Assembly (NCBI GenBank): GCA_040394255.1
Contig: JBEBSP010000174.1
Span: 1-5,738, forward strand
DNA from: Agaricicola taiwanensis_A
Lineage (GTDB): Bacteria > Pseudomonadota > Alphaproteobacteria > Rhizobiales > Methylopilaceae
Direction of reading: 5' to 3'
Length of the DNA: 5,738 nucleotides
The notes beneath the pieces were generated by a model. The model had not been told where the DNA came from. It did no database searches and saw nothing but the letters and a program-made list of their open reading frames with translations. Positions 1 through 5,120 of this stretch are shown here, in pieces. Each line of letters opens with the position of its first letter. Positions within the stretch are counted from its first letter, which is position 1. The position numbers and the translations under genes were made by a program.

Positions 1-688
1 AGCCGCCGGAGGTTTCCGCCTGCCGGAATTCATCGTCCTCGACGGCGACGAACTTGGCGCCGAGGCTTACGACCTGTTCCTTCACGGCGGGCCGCACGTC
101 CGTGGCGGTCACGATGCCGCCAAGGCGGCGCGCGGTGGCGATGGCCTGAAGCCCGGCGACACCCGCGCCCATGATGAATATCCGCGCGGCGGGTATGGTG
201 CCAGCCGCCGTCATCATCATCGGAATGGCGCGGCCGAAGGCCTCGGCCCCGTCGATCACGGCCCGGTATCCGGCGAGATTGGCCTGCGACGACAGCACGT
301 CCATGACCTGCGCCCGCGTGATGCGCGGCATCAGCTCCATGGCCACCGCCGTGACGCCCGCGCCCGCCAGCGAGGCGATGGCGTCCGTATGGCCGAAGGG
401 GTCCATCTGCGCGACGACCAGCGCGCCCTGCGCGACGCCGTTGAGGCTGGCGGCATCAGGCCGGCGGACGGCAAGCACGATGTCCGCGCCGGCCACGGCT
501 GCGGCGCGATCCGGCGCGATGGCGGCGCCCGCGGTTTCGTAGTCCGCATCCGAGATGCCGGAAGCAACGCCCGCACCCGTGGCAACGCTCACCTGGGCTC
601 CGCGCGCGATGAATTTCTTGATCGTCTCAGGAGTAGCCGCGACCCGCGGCTCGCTCGGATCGATTTCAGCCGCAACCGCTATCTTCAT
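1..688 (-). CDS. pntA: NAD(P) transhydrogenase subunit alpha, N-terminal part (runs off left edge)
   Basis: Subunit of the membrane proton-translocating transhydrogenase, which uses the proton gradient to reduce NADP+ with NADH. This subunit carries the cytoplasmic NAD(H)-binding domain I. The window holds codons 1-229 with no internal stop. The family hallmark loop PRITRAQVMD is at residues 121-130. Its R122, Q127 and D130 have the same spacing as the RQD loop (R127/Q132/D135) of the Rhodospirillum rubrum enzyme. It is followed by LSSQANLAGYRAVID (132-146). A Rossmann glycine motif GAGVAG lies at 174-179, with the acidic end of the next strand at D197 in TATDVRP. The start ATG at 688 is supported by GGTGAG eight bases upstream, inside the end of the preceding gene, four bases away, so translational coupling is likely. 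Separate alpha subunits are usually about 375-385 residues, so roughly 150 are missing; the membrane part (pntAB) and pntB would be expected further left. Identity is very sure; whether the gene is called pntA or pntAA depends on the unseen part. Confidence 0.97.
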   Translation of the reverse strand, partial: MKIAVAAEIDPSEPRVAATPETIKKFIARGAQVSVATGAGVASGISDADYETAGAAIAPDRAAAVAGADIVLAVRRPDAASLNGVAQGALVVAQMDPFGHTDAIASLAGAGVTAVAMELMPRITRAQVMDVLSSQANLAGYRAVIDGAEAFGRAIPMMMTAAGTIPAARIFIMGAGVAGLQAIATARRLGGIVTATDVRPAVKEQVVSLGAKFVAVEDDEFRQAETSGG

Positions 689-692
689 GAGA

Positions 693-986
693 TCAGCTCA
701 CCAGCGCCAGGACGAGGAGCAGGAAGACGAGCAGCCCGCCCAGGATGAAAGGCTGGCCGTCCTTGGACGCCAGCCCGACGATCGTGCCGACGATGGCCCC
801 GAAGATGCCGACCACCATCCACAGCAGCGATCCCGCGATGCCGCCGATGGCGAGGGCCGTCACGACGCACAGGCTGGCCAGGACGCTGACCTTGGTCAGC
901 TTCATGACGCTGTGATAGGTGCGCTCGTGCTCGGCATAGTCATTGCCGGTTGCGGTGGCGTATTCGGGCTTGCCATGATCGGCCAT
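693..986 (-). CDS. aa3-type cytochrome c oxidase subunit IV-like small membrane protein
   Basis: A 97-residue protein. Its N-terminal half resembles the bacterial aa3 oxidase subunit IV family (Pfam COX4_pro_2). It has a polar head with DYAEHERTYH at residues 16-25, then SVMKLTKVSVLASL leading into a first membrane helix of about 32-50. Unlike the minimal Paracoccus/Rhodobacter subunit of about 50 residues, it continues with two further hydrophobic segments, about 53-73 (glycine-rich) and 80-97, so it probably has three helices and ends at the membrane. The canonical subunit is an accessory peptide of the terminal oxidase. No other oxidase gene is in the window; instead the gene sits four bases upstream of pntA. 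That placement, familiar to me from rhizobial genomes, leaves open a role outside the oxidase. The start ATG has GGGGAAAG (minus strand, 1000-993) at suitable spacing. The family call is by motif recognition only. Confidence 0.82.
   Translation of the reverse strand: MADHGKPEYATATGNDYAEHERTYHSVMKLTKVSVLASLCVVTALAIGGIAGSLLWMVVGIFGAIVGTIVGLASKDGQPFILGGLLVFLLLVLALVS
697..702 (-). promoter_or_regulatory. ribosome binding site of pntA
   Basis: Read on the minus strand the bases are GGTGAG, matching the 3' half of the AAGGAGGTGA consensus, with eight bases before the pntA ATG. The site lies within the last codons (Leu-Val-Ser) of the upstream oxidase-like gene. Ribosomes finishing that gene would therefore end over it, which supports the chosen pntA start and coupled translation. 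Confidence 0.55.
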
Positions 987-997
987 CGGACGCTTTC

Positions 998-1021
998 CCC
1001 GTTCAAACTCGTTGGAACGGG
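998..1021 (-). promoter_or_regulatory. inverted repeat at the leader and ribosome binding site of the oxidase-like gene
   Basis: Arms CCCGTTC (998-1004) and GAACGGG (1015-1021) are perfect complements around a ten-base spacer. On the transcript the distal arm includes GGG of the presumed Shine-Dalgarno run GGGGA (1000-996), so a hairpin could partly mask the site. A TTTAAT box lies just upstream (1027-1022 on the minus strand) and could be a -10 element. In that case the repeat would straddle the transcription start and might instead be an operator. No well-spaced -35 box accompanies it: TTGACG at 1056-1051 is 23 bases away. The symmetry is seen directly; the function is inference. Confidence 0.3.
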
Positions 1022-1065
1022 ATTAAAGGAAACCGCCGCCGGGAGCAATGCGTCAAAGCACACCC

Positions 1066-1120
1066 AAGCGCTTTCAGCAAAAGTGGTTTCCGGTTTTGCG
1101 CCGGGAAAGCGCGTCAAAAC
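1066..1120. repeat. palindromic intergenic repeat of Rhizobiales type
   Basis: Nested inverted repeat. The outer arms are GCGCTTTC (1068-1075) and GAAAGCGC (1105-1112). The inner arms are GCAAAA (1077-1082) and TTTTGC (1094-1099), around the core GTGGTTTCCGG. On the minus strand it reads TTTTGACGCGCTTTCC, then GGCGCAAAACCGGAAACC, then ACTTTTGCTGAAAGCGCTT. I recognise this general pattern (TTTTGACGCG, TTTCC, AAAACCGG, CCACTTTT, GCGCT) as a family dispersed in intergenic regions of many Rhizobiales genomes. Only one copy is visible here, so dispersion cannot be shown from this window. It separates the kinase terminator from the oxidase-like gene. The 8-mer GCGTCAAA occurs at both 1050-1057 and 1111-1118; the second copy appears to be part of the element itself. 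Confidence 0.65.
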
Positions 1121-1128
1121 AGGAAACC

Positions 1129-1167
1129 AGCGCCTGTCCGGTGAAACGGGTTCACCGGACAGGCGCT
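1129..1167 (-). terminator. strong hairpin terminator after the ABC1 kinase gene
   Basis: A perfect 17-bp stem: AGCGCCTGTCCGGTGAA (1129-1145) pairs with TTCACCGGACAGGCGCT (1151-1167) around a five-base loop. On the minus strand the stem begins with the last two bases of the kinase TAG stop codon. It is followed by a moderately T-rich tail, GGTTTCCTGTTTTG. There is no T-run on the plus-strand side, so termination of minus-strand transcription is the better reading. The tail is not an uninterrupted T-tract, so efficiency is uncertain; the hairpin might also protect the 3' end of the transcript. Confidence 0.75.
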
Positions 1168-2530
1168 AAACAGCGGTTTCAAGTCCCACGTCCGCAAGCA
1201 GCCGCGCCTGGCGATCCGCCACGCGCGCGACGTCGAAGGCCGCGATCGCATCGTTGAACAGATCGTGGAAATTCAGCTCCGCGCGCAGATGCAGGAAAAC
1301 GCTTCCAAGGCCGATGGCCGCCCGGTCCATGAAGACGAACTCGCGCGGGATTTTGACAGGCCCCTTCTCCTTCAGCGTCTTATGCACGAGGAAAGCCTCC
1401 CGGCGGCCGTAATCCGATGGAGCGACACCGTCGGCTATGGTCCTCACCCTGTCGTCCAGCAACGGCCCATAGATGAATCCAGCCCATATGTTGAGCGCAT
1501 CTATCAGCTCGTTCGTGAGCCCCTGGAAGCCCCAGGTCTCATAGGCCGAGACCACCCGCTGCCGGTCCCCCGCCCTGAGACCCTCGTAGAGATCGACGAC
1601 CCCGGCGACGAAGCCCGGCGGGAAGATCCGGATGCAGCCGTAATCCAGGAGGTTGATGCCCATGGGTTCGGCGCCCTCCGTGAAGACCGAGTAATTGCCG
1701 AGGTGCGGATCACCATGGATGATCCCGTGATGCGCGAAGGGCAGCCACCACGCCTTGAACATGGCGACGGCGAGGCGGTTGCGCGTCGCAAGGTCCGCAT
1801 CCCTGTGGTCCAGCAGCCTCGTGCCGTCCAGCCAGTCCAGCGTCAGCAGCCGGCCGGTCGACAGCTCCGGCCACACACCGGGCACCCTCACCTCCGCCAC
1901 GTCCTCGAGCATGCGCGCGTAAAGCAACGCGTGCCGGGCCTCGCGACGGTAATCCAGTTCCTCACGCACCCGGGCGCCGATCTCCTGCGCGATGTCGCGG
2001 GTGTCGATGGCCGGGTCCAGGCGGCGGTGCAGCGCGAACAGGACCTCAAGCTGCGCGAGGTCCGCCTCCACGGCGGAAGACATGTCCGGATACTGGAGCT
2101 TGACCGCCAGGGCATGTCCGTCGCGTGACGTGGCGCGGTGGACCTGCCCCAGCGACGCGGCGGCGGACGGCTTCGGATCAAACGAACCGAAGCGGCCACG
2201 CCAGTCCGGCCCCAGCTCCGCCGCCATGCGGCGTGTGACGAAGGCCGCCCCCATGGGCGGCGCATCCGACTGGAGCTTCTGGAGTTCCGCGGCATACTCC
2301 GGCGGCAGTGCGTCCGGAATGGTGGCCATGAGCTGGGCCACCTTCATCAGCGGGCCTTTCAGCCCGCCCAGGGCGACGGCGAGATCGGCCGCGCGCCCCG
2401 AGCGCCCGCTGCTGCGCCCGAGCATCTGCGCCCCCGCGATGCGCGCCGCCACCCCGCCCACATTGATGCCGACACGGGCGTAGCGCGCGGCCCGCGCGGA
2501 GAGCCGGTTGGCTTCGCGATCGTTGCTCAC
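1166..2530 (-). CDS. ABC1/AarF/UbiB (ADCK-type) atypical kinase
   Basis: A 454-residue protein of the UbiB/COQ8/ADCK family, atypical protein-kinase-like ATPases linked to ubiquinone biosynthesis and lipid homeostasis. Visible in order: the N-terminal family helix with K63-V-A-Q66 (normally KxGQ), followed by PDALPPEY and LQKLQSDAPPM; the alanine-rich nucleotide loop PSAAASLGQVHRA (121-133) replacing the glycine-rich loop; the VAIK-type lysine K144 in LAVKLQ; EELDYRREA (190-198); the catalytic-loop equivalent HGDPHLGN (272-279, D274 and N279); and the metal-binding D296 in DYG. All key residues are present. It lacks the hydrophobic C-terminal helices of E. coli UbiB (546 residues), so it is probably soluble or peripheral. 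The start is GTG at 2530, supported by GAGGA nine bases upstream; a nearby ATG at 2540 is out of frame. It follows the transporter gene by 55 bases and ends in a hairpin. The substrate is unknown, so I do not assign ubiB. Confidence 0.93.
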   Translation of the reverse strand: MSNDREANRLSARAARYARVGINVGGVAARIAGAQMLGRSSGRSGRAADLAVALGGLKGPLMKVAQLMATIPDALPPEYAAELQKLQSDAPPMGAAFVTRRMAAELGPDWRGRFGSFDPKPSAAASLGQVHRATSRDGHALAVKLQYPDMSSAVEADLAQLEVLFALHRRLDPAIDTRDIAQEIGARVREELDYRREARHALLYARMLEDVAEVRVPGVWPELSTGRLLTLDWLDGTRLLDHRDADLATRNRLAVAMFKAWWLPFAHHGIIHGDPHLGNYSVFTEGAEPMGINLLDYGCIRIFPPGFVAGVVDLYEGLRAGDRQRVVSAYETWGFQGLTNELIDALNIWAGFIYGPLLDDRVRTIADGVAPSDYGRREAFLVHKTLKEKGPVKIPREFVFMDRAAIGLGSVFLHLRAELNFHDLFNDAIAAFDVARVADRQARLLADVGLETAV

Positions 2531-2539
2531 CGTTGGACA

Positions 2540-2544
2540 TCCTC
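2540..2544 (-). promoter_or_regulatory. ribosome binding site selecting the GTG start of the ABC1 kinase
   Basis: Minus-strand GAGGA lies nine bases before GTG at 2530. It overlaps an ATG at 2540-2538 that opens a different frame lacking family similarity. The spacing and the kinase-like N-terminal sequence after GTG (MSNDREANRL) both favour the GTG. Confidence 0.55.
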
Positions 2545-2585
2545 GTGTATTCCAGCCCGGGCATGCGGGACGGCGGAGCGCCCTG

Positions 2586-3512
2586 TCACGGCCTAGTGCG
2601 TGGGATGACGGTCAGGATACGCCCGTCCATGACGGTAAGGCCACAGCCGATCAGCAGAAGACCGGCGTAGTGCCATCCATCGAGCTGCTCGCCGAGGATC
2701 GTCGTGCCGAGCAGGATGGTCGAGACCGGGATAAGCAGATTGACCAGCATGAGGTTGGTCGCGCCCGCCGACGCGAGCAGGCGAAAGTAGATGACATAGG
2801 CCAGCCCGGTCGAAATCATCGCGCTGGCCGCAAGCGCGGCCCAGACCTGCGGGCTGAGCGACGCGATGGACCAGGGCATGCTGCCGATCAGCATCACCGG
2901 CAGGATGATCACGGCGGAGGCCGTCACCTGCCCCGTGGCCGTTACCATCGGGGCGACGCCCAGGCGACGGAAGCGGCGGCCGAACACGCCGGCGAAAGCG
3001 AAGGACAGCGCCGCTCCGAGAATGGCAAGCTGGGCCAGAAGCTCGAAACCATCCCATCCCGTCTCCACCTGCCCGACCATGACCGCGACGCCCACAAGGC
3101 CGATGACGACGCCGGCGAGCCGGTTTTTCGTGATCTTCTCGTCATCCGTGAGGAAATGCGCCACCACCACCGTCGCCAGTGGCGCGGTGGCGTTGAGGAT
3201 GGCGGCCAGTCCCGAGGCGACATGGGTTTGCCCCCATACGATGAGGGAAAACGGGATGACGTTGTTGAGCAGCCCCATGCCGAAGAACGCGCCCCAGACG
3301 GCGGCATTGCGCGGCAGGGAAAAGCCCATCAGCGGCAGAAGGAGATTGAGGAAGAGCGCAGCGCCACCGATCCGGGCCGCAACCATGATGGTCGGGGATA
3401 CCTCGGTGAGTGCGATGCTGGTGAGAAAGAACGAGCTGCCCAGCAAAACCGACAGCAGCACCAGCATCAGCCATTGGGCTGGCGTCATGCTGCGTGAGGC
3501 GAAATTCGGCAT
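2586..3512 (-). CDS. EamA/DMT-family transporter, ten predicted membrane helices
   Basis: A 308-residue inner-membrane protein of the drug/metabolite transporter superfamily, built from two EamA repeats of five helices each. Approximate helices are 14-34, 40-60, 72-91, 98-119, 131-148, 158-177, 188-208, 222-243, 252-273 and 280-297. Repeat hallmarks are LNATAPLATVVVAHFL (106-121), ending the first half, and LVNLLIPVSTILLGTTILGE (256-275) at the matching place in the second. Length is typical of the family. Members export amino acids, metabolites or drugs, and the substrate cannot be read from sequence. The ATG at 3512 lacks a clear Shine-Dalgarno sequence; Met9 at 3488, right before the first helix, is a plausible alternative and also lacks one. 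The gene follows the PLD gene by 78 bases and precedes the ABC1 kinase by 55. A small palindrome lies in its upstream gap. Confidence 0.92.
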   Translation of the reverse strand: MPNFASRSMTPAQWLMLVLLSVLLGSSFFLTSIALTEVSPTIMVAARIGGAALFLNLLLPLMGFSLPRNAAVWGAFFGMGLLNNVIPFSLIVWGQTHVASGLAAILNATAPLATVVVAHFLTDDEKITKNRLAGVVIGLVGVAVMVGQVETGWDGFELLAQLAILGAALSFAFAGVFGRRFRRLGVAPMVTATGQVTASAVIILPVMLIGSMPWSIASLSPQVWAALAASAMISTGLAYVIYFRLLASAGATNLMLVNLLIPVSTILLGTTILGEQLDGWHYAGLLLIGCGLTVMDGRILTVIPRTRP

Positions 3513-3568
3513 GAAGGAGCGCTCGGATCTGGCGCACGGTGAGCTTGGCCTGCGCGGACAACAGCATC

Positions 3569-3581
3569 CTGCATATTGCAG
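3569..3581. promoter_or_regulatory. 13-bp palindrome upstream of the EamA transporter (candidate operator)
   Basis: CTGCATATTGCAG is an inverted repeat with arms CTGCA and TGCAG around a three-base centre. It is about 57 bases upstream of the transporter ATG, in the gap after the PLD stop codon. On the minus strand, TTGCAT and TATGCA lie 17 bases apart across this site and could be weak -35/-10 boxes, each matching the consensus at only half the positions. The size and position would suit a regulator controlling the transporter. No regulator gene is in the window, and short palindromes can arise by chance. Confidence 0.25.
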
Positions 3582-3590
3582 ACAGTTTTC

Positions 3591-5075
3591 TTATGCAATC
3601 GGCCTTCGGCGAAAGAACCGCTTCCACAGCTTCGGCGGCCGCTCGGGGTCCACCAGTTCCGTTTCCGACAATACGTCGCCGATGACGTCGACCGGCGCCG
3701 GCTCCAGCGGGCGAAGGCTCCGGCCGGCATGGCGCAGGCGCTCGATGGCCGCGATCAGCGAGCCCGCCTCGTCGGTCCGCGCCGCGACGGTCGAAGCGCC
3801 GACGCCGAGATGCTCGGCCAGGAGGTCGTCGCGCACGCCGCGGATGTCCACGCTTCGCCGGTCGTGGTCGGCCATGCCCGGAACGGCCTCGATGGCGAGG
3901 TCGCATTCGCTGTCGAAGCCCATGGAGCGGTTGTTCAGGTTGGAGGAACCGACCCGCAGCAGCCGGTCGTCGATCACCATGACCTTGGCGTGGACATAGA
4001 TCGACCGGCCGCGCTCCGTGACGGGATAGTACATCCGGAAGCGCGTGTAGGGGTCGTTCCGGCGCAGGTAGGTGACCAGCTTGGCCCGCGCGGAATCCAT
4101 GGTCTTCACCTCCAGCCAGCCCTCCGCCGCCTTCGGATTGATGACCACCACCTCGGGGCCGTCGCTTTCCCGCAGCCGCCGGGCCAGGGCGAGAGCGATC
4201 CTGCGCGACGCGAAATACTGGCTTTCGAGATAGATGACGTGCCGTGCGCTGGCGATCCCCGCGAGATAAAGCGCCTCGACCTCCCGCACCTCGGTCTGGT
4301 CCTCCATCTCCGGCATGGTGCGCGCCACCGCCACCCGGACGTCGGCCGCCGTGGGCAGGAGACGGTCCGGCCATGGATCGCTGCCGGGGGGCGACATGGC
4401 CACGCGGTCTCCGGTGGCCCGCTCCCAGCGATCGCGCGCCAGTTCGCCCAGCATCCTCGCGGCCTCCCCGTCCACGACGGTGGCGGCGTCGTGCCAGGGG
4501 CCGTAGCGGCTGCCCCAGGGACGGCGCCGCCACGGGTTCCGGTCGGTGTGGTCGCGCGTGTCCCAGCGCGACGACGTCATGTCGATGCCGCCGCAGAAGG
4601 CCATGGCGTCGTCGATGATGATGAGCTTCTGGTGATGGGCGGCGGCCATGGGGTGGTGCCGGTCGAGCCGGAACCGGACGCGCCGGTCCGTCATCCAGTC
4701 CAGCAGCATGAGGGGGGTCGATCCGCGGGCGAACAGCTGGATGACGCCCAGATCCCATTTCAGCACGAAGACCTTCAGCTCCGGGCGGTGTTTGGACAGC
4801 CAGATCAGGAAGCGCCCGAGCTTGTTGGGGCCGTCCAGCGTGCGGCCCATGGGCTCGAACCGGACACGGGTGTCGAAATCCCATCCGATCAGGAAGATCG
4901 AATGCCGCGCCGCCAGCATGGCCGCCTTTGCGGCGCGGAAGTAATCGGCGGCGTCCACGATCAGCCGGAAGCGGTCGGCCTGCGCCTGGCGCCAGCAGGT
5001 CTCACCCTCGCGCAGTATTCCTGTTGAATCCATATCCGGAACCGGGGCGAGCATGAGGCATCCATCGGGCGGCAT
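3591..5075 (-). CDS. phospholipase D superfamily protein with two HKD motifs
   Basis: A 494-residue enzyme of the PLD superfamily, which hydrolyses or transfers phosphodiester head groups through a covalent phosphohistidine. Both catalytic motifs are complete: HHQK with H148, K150 and D155, followed by AFCGGID (159-165); and VHAK with H362, K364 and D369, followed by GSSNLNNRSMG (376-386). Between them, GRWDT-like SRWDTRDH (169-176), PWHD (193-196), a DRW (215-217) and IYLESQYF (281-288) follow the order found in eukaryote-type phospholipases D rather than cardiolipin synthases. There is no N-terminal membrane helix or obvious signal peptide; the tail KLWKRFFRRR (482-491) is strongly basic and aromatic and may touch anionic lipids. 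The start is uncertain: Met1 (5075), Met8 (5054) and Met15 (5033) all lack a good ribosome site, and similarity seems to begin near Met15. It lies 45 bases after pepF. Superfamily membership is sure, the substrate is not. Confidence 0.93.
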   Translation of the reverse strand: MPPDGCLMLAPVPDMDSTGILREGETCWRQAQADRFRLIVDAADYFRAAKAAMLAARHSIFLIGWDFDTRVRFEPMGRTLDGPNKLGRFLIWLSKHRPELKVFVLKWDLGVIQLFARGSTPLMLLDWMTDRRVRFRLDRHHPMAAAHHQKLIIIDDAMAFCGGIDMTSSRWDTRDHTDRNPWRRRPWGSRYGPWHDAATVVDGEAARMLGELARDRWERATGDRVAMSPPGSDPWPDRLLPTAADVRVAVARTMPEMEDQTEVREVEALYLAGIASARHVIYLESQYFASRRIALALARRLRESDGPEVVVINPKAAEGWLEVKTMDSARAKLVTYLRRNDPYTRFRMYYPVTERGRSIYVHAKVMVIDDRLLRVGSSNLNNRSMGFDSECDLAIEAVPGMADHDRRSVDIRGVRDDLLAEHLGVGASTVAARTDEAGSLIAAIERLRHAGRSLRPLEPAPVDVIGDVLSETELVDPERPPKLWKRFFRRRPIA

Positions 5076-5120
5076 TGCGCGCTGGAAACGCCGCCCAAGG
5101 TGAAAAGGTTGCGGAGAAGG

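Noticed and set aside
1050..1118. GCGTCAAA direct repeats as a target-site duplication of a mobile element
   Set aside because: The right copy seems to belong to the palindromic repeat itself, the copies are only 8 bases, and no transposase or terminal inverted repeats of an insertion sequence are present.
1265..2128. Plus-strand open frame of 287 codons opposite the ABC1 kinase
   Set aside because: No domain is recognisable in it, and the minus strand encodes all conserved kinase residues.
2531..2585. Possible terminator between the EamA and ABC1 genes (CCCGCATGCCCGGG region)
   Set aside because: Only short imperfect pairing and no T-run; co-transcription is the simpler reading.
2508..3497. 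Plus-strand open frame of 329 codons opposite the EamA gene
   Set aside because: The translation is full of charged residues with no family signature and is antisense to a clear ten-helix transporter. It is a composition artefact.
3142..4884. Minus-strand open frame of 580 codons spanning the PLD and EamA genes in another frame
   Set aside because: The product is Arg/Gly/Pro/Ala-rich and crosses two well-supported genes; it is an overlapping shadow, not a fusion.
3576..5027. Plus-strand open frame of 483 codons opposite the PLD gene
   Set aside because: It mirrors the codon structure of the real gene in GC-rich DNA. Its product is low-complexity, rich in Arg, His, Pro and Gly, with no recognisable domain, while the opposite strand encodes complete HKD motifs.
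5076..5120. Possible terminator or promoter between pepF and the PLD gene
   Set aside because: No stable hairpin and no convincing -35/-10 pair in the 45 bases.
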